Source: Lentilactobacillus kribbianus
Lineage (GTDB): Bacteria; Bacillota; Bacilli; Lactobacillales; Lactobacillaceae
Reading direction: 5' to 3'
DNA length: 64,000 bases
Assembly: GCF_013184075.1 (NCBI RefSeq)
Contig: NZ_JABEQQ010000001.1
Coordinates: forward strand, 186,001-250,000
Shown here in pieces: positions 24,278-33,372 of the stretch; position 1 is the stretch's first letter, and every line of letters starts with the position of its first letter. A program made the translations under genes and the position numbers. The notes under the pieces were generated by a model. It saw nothing but the letters and a program-made list of their open reading frames with translations, was not told the DNA's origin and did no database searches.

Positions 24278-26824
24278 TTATTCATCCTTAGTTCTAATAG
24301 TGCGATTATCAACTACTAAAATCGCAATCATAACATAAATCACCCAACTCTTCCGTGAATACAGAGTATATCGTGGTATCCAAGTAGGTGAATACTTAGC
24401 CTTGTAATCGCGAATTCCTTGAAATGAGTAAAAACGGGAACCAAATTCATAAACCAAATGAGCAATCCGTTCTTGAGTAAAACTCTTTTTCGAATACCCA
24501 ACGTTTGATAAAGGTGCCATTCCCAAATCAAAGTATTGAAAACCCTGTTCTTTCATATACTCAAACAGATGAATAAATAGAAAATCCATACTTCCAGAAG
24601 GAGCATCAGCCCCATACCTCATCAAGTCAATGGTCCCCACTTCTTTATTGTATGTGGGCATAAAATTAGCAAAGGAAACAATTTTACCATCAGCGTTTTT
24701 TACCACTGCAATTGGCGCTCGCTTTAAATAGTCTCTAGAAAAGAACCCCATTGAAAAGCCCTTTTCTTTTCGTCCATTTAACCAGGTATCAGAAATTTTC
24801 TGTAACGTATCTAGAAAAGCATCATCAAATGGTGGCTGGATGACCTCAAATTGATACCCTTCTTTAGTAATTTTATTAAAAGTGGAACGAGTTCCCTTCA
24901 TCTTCTTACCGGCTGTAGTAAAGGTATTTAAATCAACTAAAGCCTGTTCTCCCATTTTAATGAAATCATAACCCATTTCATGAAGCGTAATTACACTAGT
25001 TTCATTAGTTTCATAGAAAATTGGACGATAACACCAACGATCAGATTCTTCTAAAAATTGTTGAATAGCTGCTTCAAAATCTTCTCTTTTACCAACCGGA
25101 TCTCCCATGACAATACACTTATCATTAAAGGTTGCAAATTGGAAGAAAACCGTATCTTCTTTACCATCGTTATAATAATAAAATAACTTATCACCTAAAA
25201 AGGCTAATTGACTATCAACGTTGCCGCCATATTGATTTAATATTTTCAGCACTCGATTTTCTTCCAATGGCACCCCAATCTGATGCTTACTACCTTCAAG
25301 ATAACGGAAGAAAATCAACATGACCACTGCCACGATTAAAATGGCTACGAAACCAAATAACCATAATTTTTCAGATGGGAATAAGAAGAACGATAACATC
25401 TTGCGGTGATGATGGCCGGTGTGATTATAGACCCCGATAATGGTATATAAAATCACTAACGTTCCAATAATCAGACCATCAACCGTCATCCATTGCCAGG
25501 AATAAACTAATTGTTCCCGGTAAAGTTCACTACGAGAAATCACAATCATAAATAACATAATTCCCAAAATGACTAAGGCAATCAAGCTAAAGTCAAAGAA
25601 GAAAGTATATAAAACCGCAATAATTAATAACCCAATCGTGGGCCAATAAGCCCGTTTAACCCGGGCGGCAATTCCGCGGCCCATGACTAACAATAAAAAG
25701 CCTAAAATAATATTAGGAAATTGCGAAATAATATGATAATGATAAATATTAATCATTCGCAACCATGATACCTTACTAAATCCCTGGGGAATCGTGGCTA
25801 ATAAAACAATCATAATACCAGAGAAATAAAGTAAGAAAACTTCAATTTTATGGAATAATTCTAGTGCTAAGTTTTTCGGAATACCGGAGTATTGTCTATT
25901 AACGGATTTCCAAGTGGTATCAAAGAAGAAGATGCCCCCAAATAACAATGGAATTACGTAATAAACTAATCGAAACAGCAATAGCCAAATAACTGAAGTG
26001 GCTCTAGGAACCCCTAAACTAGATAGTCCTAAAATCATTAGGACATCAAACGATCCTAACGCACCGGGAATCATAGATACAATCCCGATCACTGAAGACG
26101 CAATAAATAGTGGCAAAATGTCTTTTAGAGATACTGAAACACCCATTGCCCAGCCCACACTGATAAATGCTATGACAACCCCTGACCATTCTAGAAAGGA
26201 AGTTAAGGTCAATTGCAACCGATTTTCCTTCGATAAGCCACCTAAAAGTCCATCTTTTTTAACCTTGGTGAATATGTATACAGCCGGAAAGTATAAACTA
26301 CCACCAACTAACCATACCCAATACTGCCCCAAGTAAGAAACTGTATTGCCAGTCACCACTAGGCTTAAACTCACCAAACTCAAAATGGAAAGTCCGGCTT
26401 CTAAAAACAGTAAAATTTTAGATAGTGCTGCCATTACTTCTTTGGGCTTATTATCCCTTGCATAAAAACTAGACCGGAGCCCAATACTAATCAAACCACC
26501 AAAACCGGCAAGATTATTAATCGTATTAACTAACCAACTAGTTTCAAAGATATAACTTTTTTTATGCTTAGTATCAAGCATTTTATTTAATATAAAATCA
26601 TATCCGGTCATAGGCAAGACGGCTACCATACCAACTACTGCAATTAACAATAGTTTATAAGGTGGTATCAAGGCCAGACTAGCTTTTAATTGTGCTAACG
26701 AAATTGATTTGGCAATCGATAGCAACTCACCAAATACAATAAATACTACGGTAATCAAAAATGCAATTTTGAATATTTTTAAATTTTTTCGAAACCAGTT
26801 AACTAAAGCTTTCAATATAGTCAC
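24278..26824 (-). CDS. mprF: phosphatidylglycerol lysyltransferase MprF
   Basis: Bifunctional membrane protein that makes lysyl-phosphatidylglycerol from Lys-tRNA and flips it to the outer leaflet, lowering sensitivity to cationic peptides. The 848-residue length and order are typical: N-terminal flippase domain with about eight helices (IPGALGSFDVLMILGLSSLG is the conserved loop), further helices to about residue 510, then the cytoplasmic DUF2156 synthase domain ending YFDLGMAPLSNVG and KYSPTWIPRYTLYS. Start is GTG after AAAGGA. Last gene of a three-gene set. Confidence 0.93.
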   Translation of the reverse strand: MTILKALVNWFRKNLKIFKIAFLITVVFIVFGELLSIAKSISLAQLKASLALIPPYKLLLIAVVGMVAVLPMTGYDFILNKMLDTKHKKSYIFETSWLVNTINNLAGFGGLISIGLRSSFYARDNKPKEVMAALSKILLFLEAGLSILSLVSLSLVVTGNTVSYLGQYWVWLVGGSLYFPAVYIFTKVKKDGLLGGLSKENRLQLTLTSFLEWSGVVIAFISVGWAMGVSVSLKDILPLFIASSVIGIVSMIPGALGSFDVLMILGLSSLGVPRATSVIWLLLFRLVYYVIPLLFGGIFFFDTTWKSVNRQYSGIPKNLALELFHKIEVFLLYFSGIMIVLLATIPQGFSKVSWLRMINIYHYHIISQFPNIILGFLLLVMGRGIAARVKRAYWPTIGLLIIAVLYTFFFDFSLIALVILGIMLFMIVISRSELYREQLVYSWQWMTVDGLIIGTLVILYTIIGVYNHTGHHHRKMLSFFLFPSEKLWLFGFVAILIVAVVMLIFFRYLEGSKHQIGVPLEENRVLKILNQYGGNVDSQLAFLGDKLFYYYNDGKEDTVFFQFATFNDKCIVMGDPVGKREDFEAAIQQFLEESDRWCYRPIFYETNETSVITLHEMGYDFIKMGEQALVDLNTFTTAGKKMKGTRSTFNKITKEGYQFEVIQPPFDDAFLDTLQKISDTWLNGRKEKGFSMGFFSRDYLKRAPIAVVKNADGKIVSFANFMPTYNKEVGTIDLMRYGADAPSGSMDFLFIHLFEYMKEQGFQYFDLGMAPLSNVGYSKKSFTQERIAHLVYEFGSRFYSFQGIRDYKAKYSPTWIPRYTLYSRKSWVIYVMIAILVVDNRTIRTKDE

Positions 26825-26871
26825 CTTCGATCCTTTCAGAATTAACGGGCGAGAATAAAATATCTGAAATT

Positions 26872-28134
26872 TTATTTATTTCCATCATATGCCTTCATTT
26901 GTTTAAAATATGCCTTCATTTGTTTAAAGTTAGCTGGTAAGGTAGCAAAACGATCAACATAAGATGGATAACCGTTAAAGTTCATAGTTTCGCGGTATTC
27001 TCTAGCACCACTTTCAAAAATCATACTAAGATTATTCATTCGACGATCAATTGACAATTCCTCAATGGAATGAGGAACCCGAGCCTCTTTAGCTCCAGTA
27101 TTAGGTGTTTTAAAATCAGCATCTAACGGCCGTTTATCAGAATAATTTTGAAATTTAAAAAAGATAGTACTTGGTTCTTGACCAGCGGATTGACTCAAAG
27201 CGACGAACCCATTATCAAGAGTTGAGACCCCTTGAATATTATTCCAACCAGGATAATAAGCTTTGATAACTCCTTTTTTGACAAACCACGCCGCTAAATT
27301 TTTAATCGTTATCTTTTTATTTTTGTTTTGTTTCAAAAATTCATTATTAACCTTGTTTTTATCTGCAATAGTAACCTCTTTTGGATCGCCATTCTTTTGT
27401 GTTGGAATTAACACAATTGAACGAGCATTTTTAGTTCTACCATATTTGGCGACTACCAACAAATTCTTATAAGTAGTAATTGCCGATGTTCTAGAACCTA
27501 CTGCAAACGGAATTCTTTTGGACTTAATCGCTGCTTTATCCACAACCGGATTGTAATTATCAATGGTACTTTGTTGAATAACCCCAAAACCAGCATATCC
27601 TTTTAAATCATCCGAATAAATTAACTGATGATGATTATCTTCATAGGTGATACCACCTACATGGGCCATAGAACTTAAAATCAAAGATTTTTCGTACTTC
27701 CGAGTTCGCTTATCAATTTGAAAAATTAATGAATTAAGTCGGTGATTACCATCATAAACACTAATAAAGTATTTAGTCACAGATTGGGTCAATCCTTGCG
27801 GTACCCAATCAGTACCAAAATCTGCCTTTTTAGCCTTATTATTAATAGACCAGGCGCCACGAAGACCAGGAATAACTCCTAGTTTAAGTCCCTCCATGGA
27901 AACATATTTATGATTGTTCTCTGCTTCATTGATTTGCTTAAATTGCTTTTTAACTGCTGCTTCACTTTGTAGTGGCCGTGGATCTGCAGTCCATTTGGTC
28001 ACATCTTGTGGTCGATCTACCAAACTAGCCAGTTTTTGTTTATGCATATATTGATTAATACCAAAACCAGCTCCTAATACTACAATTACCCCTAATACTA
28101 TTAACATAATTCTTTTTGGCCATTTACTAGTCAT
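26872..28134 (-). CDS. hypothetical membrane-anchored extracytoplasmic protein
   Basis: A 420-residue protein with one N-terminal anchor (IMLIVLGVIVVLGAGFGINQY) and a large outside part, probably all beta (repeated strand-turn segments such as FISVYDGNHRLNSLIFQID and GFVALSQSAGQEPSTIFFKF), perhaps propeller-like. No known domain is recognised. Start was set at MTSKWPKR after GGGGGAAA. Its last 14 codons contain an exact tandem repeat of FKQMKAY. Located between a DUF998 gene and mprF with small gaps (56 and 47 bases), so an envelope role in the mprF operon is inferred. Confidence 0.7.
   Translation of the reverse strand: MTSKWPKRIMLIVLGVIVVLGAGFGINQYMHKQKLASLVDRPQDVTKWTADPRPLQSEAAVKKQFKQINEAENNHKYVSMEGLKLGVIPGLRGAWSINNKAKKADFGTDWVPQGLTQSVTKYFISVYDGNHRLNSLIFQIDKRTRKYEKSLILSSMAHVGGITYEDNHHQLIYSDDLKGYAGFGVIQQSTIDNYNPVVDKAAIKSKRIPFAVGSRTSAITTYKNLLVVAKYGRTKNARSIVLIPTQKNGDPKEVTIADKNKVNNEFLKQNKNKKITIKNLAAWFVKKGVIKAYYPGWNNIQGVSTLDNGFVALSQSAGQEPSTIFFKFQNYSDKRPLDADFKTPNTGAKEARVPHSIEELSIDRRMNNLSMIFESGAREYRETMNFNGYPSYVDRFATLPANFKQMKAYFKQMKAYDGNK
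26890..26928 (-). repeat. 21-bp tandem duplication at the 3' end of the mprF-operon surface gene
   Basis: TGCCTTCATTTGTTTAAA occurs at 26890-26907 and again at 26911-26928 with a period of 21 bases, duplicating FKQMKAY in frame without breaking the protein. Confidence 0.9.
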
Positions 28135-28190
28135 ATTTTCCCCCACACTCTCTTTAATAATTAATTATTGTGCCTCAAATAGTCCCCTAA

Positions 28191-28832
28191 CTATTTTTTA
28201 TTAAATAGCACATTTTTAATTGCTACCCAGAAAAATGGTAAATATAAAAATAAAAGATTTAGTCGTTGCCAAAGTCCCCGATGTGAAATTTGAAATGCTT
28301 TAATGATTGGAATTTTAGGCATCGAAAATAAAAACATAAAGATACTAGATAAGATAAAAATGACGATTAAGCTAATTACCATAAATTGGTTATGTTCCAG
28401 ATAAAATAGCCAAATCAATAAAAAAGTACCAACCAAAAGTGCCATAAAACCAGCACCAGAAGCATAATTATGTAGCAAGCTGGTAAAACCCACTTCTTTA
28501 GTAGAACTGGCCCGATCTACTACCCCAGTAATGATACAATCACCAATTCCAAAAATAGCAATACAGATGGCAGTCCATAATGCAATCAAATGGTTGGTTG
28601 CATTAAATCGTGCGTAAATAGCTGGTGCCCCTAAAATAAATAAACTACCATTCACAATTTCCCAAATTTTAAAAGCTAGTTTGGTAGGTTGACCGGTTTC
28701 ACCAAAACTAGAAATCAGCATTTCAGTTTGACTATATCCAGCTATATAATGACCTAATACAAACGGTAAGACCAGTTCACTAATTACTGCCAATATTATC
28801 AAATAAAAACCATATCTTTCTAACAATTTCAT
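28191..28832 (-). CDS. DUF998 family membrane protein
   Basis: A 213-residue protein with six to seven membrane helices and almost no soluble part. The pattern LVLPFVLGHYIAGYSQTEMLISSFGETGQP and the later GIGDCIITG and YASGAGFMALLVG match the DUF998 family, whose function is not settled. Start ATG lies eight bases after GGGG. First gene of the mprF operon. Confidence 0.75.
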   Translation of the reverse strand: MKLLERYGFYLIILAVISELVLPFVLGHYIAGYSQTEMLISSFGETGQPTKLAFKIWEIVNGSLFILGAPAIYARFNATNHLIALWTAICIAIFGIGDCIITGVVDRASSTKEVGFTSLLHNYASGAGFMALLVGTFLLIWLFYLEHNQFMVISLIVIFILSSIFMFLFSMPKIPIIKAFQISHRGLWQRLNLLFLYLPFFWVAIKNVLFNKK

Positions 28833-28876
28833 AACCACATCCCCTAAATCTTTCAATCCATTTATTATTACTTTTT

Positions 28877-28905
28877 ATTGTACCGTTCCATAATCAAAGC
28901 GCCAA
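28877..28905 (-). promoter_or_regulatory. promoter of the DUF998-mprF operon
   Basis: Minus-strand -35 TTGGCG (28900-28905), 17-base spacer, -10 TACAAT (28877-28882). Confidence 0.6.
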
Positions 28906-28925
28906 GGAAAAGCCCTTGCCATAAT

Positions 28926-28957
28926 AAAAACAGTTACCTTTAAAGGCAACTGTTTTT
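28926..28957 (-). terminator. terminator after the DUF5776-like fragment
   Basis: Minus-strand stem AAAACAGTTGCC/GGTAACTGTTTT (one wobble pair) followed by TATT. Confidence 0.75.
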
Positions 28958-28959
28958 TA

Positions 28960-29247
28960 TTATTTTACTAACTTCAAATTAGCACTAATATAACCACCGG
29001 CTACGCGATAACGTAAAGCACTACCTCGACTGTAATCATTTTTCCATGAATAGTCCCAACCTAAAACTTTGAATGTTTGCTGGGTCGCTTTACTATAATG
29101 TTTATTAGCCGTAATGTATTGACTATTGTTGAGTACAAAACGAGTTGTTAAATTATGTTTGACAATTTGTTTAACTGATAAAACCTGTCCTTGCTTGTAA
29201 TGGGCTACTTTTCCAGTTAAATTTTTAGTTTTATATCCATTAATCAC
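28960..29247 (-). pseudogene. C-terminal remnant of a DUF5776-type surface protein
   Basis: The 95-residue frame contains GKVAHYKQGQVLSVKQIVKH, TRFVLNNSQYITANK and a second unit ending GGYISANLKLVK, the pattern of DUF5776-like C-terminal cell-surface domains of Lactobacillaceae. It begins at a GTG with no ribosome site, has a stop codon a few codons upstream in the same frame, and lacks any signal peptide, so it looks like the tail of a longer exported protein whose front was lost. The AT-rich 29248-29371 holds nothing else recognisable. Confidence 0.6.
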
Positions 29248-29371
29248 GATTTTTTTAAATTAAATGAATGTTTGCCTGAATTCTACATTTTTCGAATGGT
29301 TTTATAAATATTATTTAAAAAAAGTATTTAATAAAGAATTATTTTTTCACACACTATTCATCATTTCATAA

Positions 29372-29417
29372 ATAAAAAAGAATAGTTGTGATTAATTAAT
29401 TTCAATCACAATTATTC
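29372..29417 (-). terminator. terminator after the SDR gene
   Basis: Minus-strand 14-bp stem GAATAATTGTGATT/AATCACAACTATTC (one wobble) followed by TTTTTTATTT. Confidence 0.8.
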
Positions 29418-29472
29418 ATTCAAAAATTTATTAAATTAAAAATCCCTGTTTATCCAACAACACTTGCTCTTA

Positions 29473-30267
29473 TTAAAAAATAGTTGGTACCATTCCGCCA
29501 TCCATTCGTAAGGCTTCGCCGGAAAAAGCGCCGGCAATTGGACTAGCAACATATGCCACAAAATCGCCAATTTCTTCAGGTCGAATTAAACGTTGAATCT
29601 GTGACAATGGTCGATGATTTTTCATAAAATCAGTTTCTTTTTGCGTTTGAGTTAACCCTTGACCAGCATACATATCATCAAGCATTTGTTGCACACCTTC
29701 AGTTAAGGTGGATCCAGGCATAACAGTATTAACAGTTACATTAGTTGCCTTGGTCAATTTAGACAAACTTTTTGCTAAGGATAGATTCATTGTTTTAGTC
29801 AACGAATATTGGGGCATTTCACCGCTTGGCATAATCGCTTCTTCACTAGCAATAAAAATAATTCGCCCAAAGTTTTGCTTTAGCATTGTAGGCATGTAAT
29901 GGCGTGCTAATTTATTACCAACCATCACATTAATATCAATAAATCTTTGCCAATCTTCATCAGTAATATCAAAGTAGTCCATTGGTTTGAAAATACCCAT
30001 ATTATTGATTAAAACATCCACCGTGGGAATTTGTTGATAAAGTTCAGCCAACGCCTGATCATCACTCAAATCATAAGCAGCCCCCGTAATTTCAACCTTA
30101 GGAAACTTAGTATGAAGCTCGGCGACAACACTATCAACAGCAGCTTGGCTACGGCCATTGATAATGACATTAGCACCTTCTTGTGCCATGGTGGTAGCAA
30201 TTGCTTTACCAATCCCCTTAGTTGATCCAGTGATTAAGGCCCGTTTATTAGTTAATTGTAAATCCAT
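29473..30267 (-). CDS. short-chain dehydrogenase/reductase
   Basis: Classical SDR oxidoreductase using NAD(P); 264 residues. The cofactor loop GSTKGIG is at 14-20, the NNMG motif at 88-91 (NNAG in most relatives), and the catalytic set is Ser141, Tyr154 and Lys158 in YSLTK. Arg at the end of strand 2 (NGRS) suggests NADP preference. GGGGAGAAA precedes ATG. A degraded second SDR lies just upstream (30283-30451). Substrate unknown. Confidence 0.88.
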   Translation of the reverse strand: MDLQLTNKRALITGSTKGIGKAIATTMAQEGANVIINGRSQAAVDSVVAELHTKFPKVEITGAAYDLSDDQALAELYQQIPTVDVLINNMGIFKPMDYFDITDEDWQRFIDINVMVGNKLARHYMPTMLKQNFGRIIFIASEEAIMPSGEMPQYSLTKTMNLSLAKSLSKLTKATNVTVNTVMPGSTLTEGVQQMLDDMYAGQGLTQTQKETDFMKNHRPLSQIQRLIRPEEIGDFVAYVASPIAGAFSGEALRMDGGMVPTIF

Positions 30268-30282
30268 ATCTTTCTCCCCTTA

Positions 30283-30451
30283 TTAAAAATCAAACTCATC
30301 TGGATTAGGTCCTACCCGAAGGTTTTCGTTCATCTCATTGATAATTTGCATATCTTCATCTATTCTTTGCCAAATCGTTCTGAGATGCTTATCCGATTCC
30401 ATTAGAACCAACAGTAACCACTACAACTCTTCCTTTTAAATCTTGATACAT
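30283..30451 (-). pseudogene. remnant of a glucose 1-dehydrogenase-type SDR gene
   Basis: From the ATG at 30451 the minus strand reads MYQDLKGRVVVVTVGSNGIG then TAA; a shifted frame continues ISERFGKE, stop, MKI. This equals the start of Gram-positive glucose 1-dehydrogenases (MYQDLKGKVVVITGGSKGIGKAI...), so it is an N-terminal fragment broken by frameshift and stop. The remaining bases to 30283 form a separate 39-codon frame (MESDKHLRTIWQRIDED...) that may be chance. Confidence 0.65.
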
Positions 30452-30701
30452 TTTATCCACTCATTAGTCTAAAATACCGTAAATTAAAGTCCTCATAAAT
30501 ATGAAATAATATCGATAATTAATTATCTTGCGTAAGCTTTGATTGCATAATACTATGCTTGTCAGGAATGGTCCATACTTTAGCTGCAATGAGTTACATT
30601 GTTTACAACAATTCTTGGCAAATCAGTTTATTTTTGTGGTACTTTTTTTGTACCACAAAATGTACCACAATTTTATCGATTTTAAATGGACTATTGAAAA
30701 T
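30452..30701 (-). other. non-coding stretch with GTGGTAC repeats, possible element scar
   Basis: No gene is seen between the SDR remnant and the guaA terminator. The segment contains TGTGGTAC, then TTTTTTT, then GTACCACA (30634-30658) and one more TGTACCACA (30660-30669), so three copies of one 8-base word in both orientations. Its position at the 3' end of guaA, a known integration target for islands, suggests a remnant of a mobile element end. This is inference; no integrase is present. Confidence 0.35.
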
Positions 30702-30729
30702 AAAAAAGACTGACAAATCAATGTCAGTC
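30702..30729 (-). terminator. guaA terminator
   Basis: Minus-strand stem GACTGACA/TGTCAGTC followed by TTTTTTA. Confidence 0.88.
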
Positions 30730-30771
30730 CCCGATACAGCCCTATACAACCCGATAGAGCAATGTGGAAAA

Positions 30772-32325
30772 TCATTCCCATTCAATTGTCGAAGGTGGCT
30801 TGCTCGTAATGTCATACACTACGCGGTTAATCCCTTCTACTTCGTTTACAATTCTAGTAGAAATGGTTTGCAAAACATCCCAAGGTAACTTAGAGAAGTC
30901 AGCAGTCATACCATCAACCGAACTAACGGCCCGAATGGCAATGGTGTAATCATAAGTACGACCATCACCCATAACGCCAACACTCTTAAAACCAGGTAAA
31001 ACTGTAAAGTATTGCCATACTTCTTGATCTAATCCAGCATTGGCAATTTCTTCACGCAAAATCCAGTCGCTTTCGCGTACAATTTCTAGTTTGTCTTCGG
31101 TAACTTCACCGATTACTCGAATTCCCAGACCAGGACCTGGGAATGGTTGCCGCCAAACTAATTCGTGTGGCATTTCTAATTTTTCACCTAATTCACGAAC
31201 TTCATCTTTAAACAAAGTGTTCAAAGGTTCAATCAATTCGAAATGCATATCTTCTGGTAATCCACCAACGTTATGATGGGATTTGATAGTTTGGGCAGTA
31301 TCAGTGCCACTTTCAATCACATCGGTATACAAAGTTCCTTGAGCTAAGAAATCAATACCATCAAGCTTTTGCGCTTCATCATTGAAAACTTCAATAAATT
31401 CATTTCCAATAATTTTACGTTTCTTTTCAGGATCACTAACCCCACTTAACTTGTTTAAGAAACGTTCTTGAGCATCAACCTTGATGATGTTCAAACCGAA
31501 TTTACCGGCTAAACTATCCATCACTTGATCAGCTTCGTTCTTTCGTAACAAGCCATGGTCCACAAAAATACTAGTTAGTTGATCACCAATTGCTTTATGA
31601 AGCAAAACGCCTACAACGCTAGAATCAACTCCACCAGAAAGACCTAGTAAGACCTTCTTATCGCCAACAGTTTCACGGATTTTATCAATTGATAAATCAA
31701 TAAAATCATTCATGGTCCAGTTAGCTTCAGCATGACAAACATTAAAAGCGAAATTCTTTAAAATTTCGTTACCATACTCAGTGTTTCGCACTTCAGTATG
31801 GAATTGAAGCCCGTACAAGTTACGATCAGTATCTTGCATAGCTGAAATTGGGCATGATTCGCTGGTAGCCACAGCTTCAAAACCAGCTGGAACTTGCGTT
31901 ACTAAATCTCCATGACTCATCCAAACGGTTTGCTTACGAGGTAAGTCCATAAACAAGCGAGCATCATCAGCGGTAACGTCAATAATTGCTCGACCATATT
32001 CACTATTGTCGGCATTTTCAACTTTACCACCCAAATCATAGGCCATTAATTGCATTCCGTAACAAATTCCTAAGATGGGAATCCCTAATTTATAAATTTC
32101 GGGATCAACTTTGAGAGCGTCGTCAGCATAAACGCTGTTAGGTCCACCAGAAAAAATGATTCCTTTAGGTGCAAATGCTTTCACCTCAGCAGCGGACATT
32201 TTATGAGATTTAAGTTCTGAATATACGCCTAAATCCCGAATCCGTCGGGTAATCAATTGGTTATATTGGCTACCGAAATCTAGCACTAAAATTTTATCGA
32301 ATGTTGATAAGTCAACGTTTGCCAA
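30772..32325 (-). CDS. guaA: GMP synthase (glutamine-hydrolysing)
   Basis: Cytoplasmic enzyme converting XMP, ATP and glutamine to GMP; 517 residues, the standard length. The class I amidotransferase domain has the nucleophile Cys88 in GICYGMQL and the later histidine in LQFHTEV; the ATP-pyrophosphatase loop [10 protein letters not shown] and the C-terminal dimerisation domain ending [11 protein letters not shown] follow. Start was set at TTG (MANVDLS), eight bases after AAGGAG; a GTG three codons earlier overlaps that site. coaA lies upstream with an 81-base gap, probably co-transcribed. Confidence 0.97.
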   Translation of the reverse strand: MANVDLSTFDKILVLDFGSQYNQLITRRIRDLGVYSELKSHKMSAAEVKAFAPKGIIFSGGPNSVYADDALKVDPEIYKLGIPILGICYGMQLMAYDLGGKVENADNSEYGRAIIDVTADDARLFMDLPRKQTVWMSHGDLVTQVPAGFEAVATSESCPISAMQDTDRNLYGLQFHTEVRNTEYGNEILKNFAFNVCHAEANWTMNDFIDLSIDKIRETVGDKKVLLGLSGGVDSSVVGVLLHKAIGDQLTSIFVDHGLLRKNEADQVMDSLAGKFGLNIIKVDAQERFLNKLSGVSDPEKKRKIIGNEFIEVFNDEAQKLDGIDFLAQGTLYTDVIESGTDTAQTIKSHHNVGGLPEDMHFELIEPLNTLFKDEVRELGEKLEMPHELVWRQPFPGPGLGIRVIGEVTEDKLEIVRESDWILREEIANAGLDQEVWQYFTVLPGFKSVGVMGDGRTYDYTIAIRAVSSVDGMTADFSKLPWDVLQTISTRIVNEVEGINRVVYDITSKPPSTIEWE

Positions 32326-32406
32326 GTGTTCCACTCCTTAAATTTTATTATTACTATTCTATCCATTTTTTCCATGCGGGTCAACCTTGTTAGCTAAATC
32401 CAAACA

Positions 32407-33333
32407 TTAATATTTACGGAGATAAATTTTATCGATTAAATGATTCGTAGTTTTATGCATAATTAAATCTGCCCGGCTTCTTGTCGGTAAGATATTTTCC
32501 TCTAAATTAGGCATATCAATGTCATTCCAAACATCCGTAGCCAACTGTAGTGCCTGCTTAGGATCTGTTTGAGCGTACTGATAATAATGATTTTGCGGAT
32601 CTTTAAATGCGGTTTTCATCAACAGTCGGAACCGTTCCAAATACCATTCTTTAATTTCACTCGCCTTAGCATCAACGTAAATCGAAAAATCAGTAAAATC
32701 ACTAACATATATCTGTTGGTTGCTTGGTAGTTGTAACACATTAATCCCTTCAATGATTAAAATATCCGGTCGATCAATGACATCAAATTGGTCTGGCACA
32801 ATATCATATATTTGGTGTGAATAAACGGGTGCCACTACGTTAGATCGTCCGGCCTTAACATTATTCAAGAAATTAATTAGTTTCTCCATGTCATAGCTTT
32901 CCGGAAATCCTTTGCGATCCATTAACCCCTTTTGCTTTAATTCAGACGTGGGGTACAAAAAACCATCAGTTGTAATTAATTGCACTTTTTGCTGAGGAAA
33001 ATAATGACTCATTAATTCTTCTAGCAAACGCGCCGTAGTGGATTTGCCCACGGCCACACTCCCAGATATACCAATAATAAATGGCACTTTGCGCTCTGGT
33101 TGGTGTAAAAAATTCGATTTGGTTGCTTGCCAAGTTAAAAAATTATCGATTTGCAGCGATAAATAATGCACCAACGGGATGTATATATCTGCAACGTCTT
33201 GCAGCGAAATCTTATCATTAAACGCCTTAATGGCAGCCAAATCAGCGCTAGTAACTGGTAAATCAGCATTCTTACCATAAAAACTTTTCCACTCGTTTCG
33301 ATCGTATGAATAGTAGTTAATTAACTCCGCCAT
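32407..33333 (-). CDS. coaA: type I pantothenate kinase
   Basis: First enzyme of coenzyme A biosynthesis, phosphorylating pantothenate; 308 residues. The P-loop GISGSVAVGKST is at 88-99, and TTDGFLYP with RKGFPESYD are CoaA-specific motifs. The segment YYQYAQTDPKQALQLA near the C-terminus is also conserved. GAGGATA precedes the ATG. Lies upstream of guaA. Confidence 0.96.
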   Translation of the reverse strand: MAELINYYSYDRNEWKSFYGKNADLPVTSADLAAIKAFNDKISLQDVADIYIPLVHYLSLQIDNFLTWQATKSNFLHQPERKVPFIIGISGSVAVGKSTTARLLEELMSHYFPQQKVQLITTDGFLYPTSELKQKGLMDRKGFPESYDMEKLINFLNNVKAGRSNVVAPVYSHQIYDIVPDQFDVIDRPDILIIEGINVLQLPSNQQIYVSDFTDFSIYVDAKASEIKEWYLERFRLLMKTAFKDPQNHYYQYAQTDPKQALQLATDVWNDIDMPNLEENILPTRSRADLIMHKTTNHLIDKIYLRKY

Positions 33334-33372
33334 AGTTATATCCTCGATTTATTATGATTAAACTACTCTAAC

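Noticed and set aside
30559-30949. Several short frames on both strands around the guaA 3' end
   Set aside because: They run across the guaA terminator and coding region in the wrong frame and have no ribosome sites or recognisable domains.
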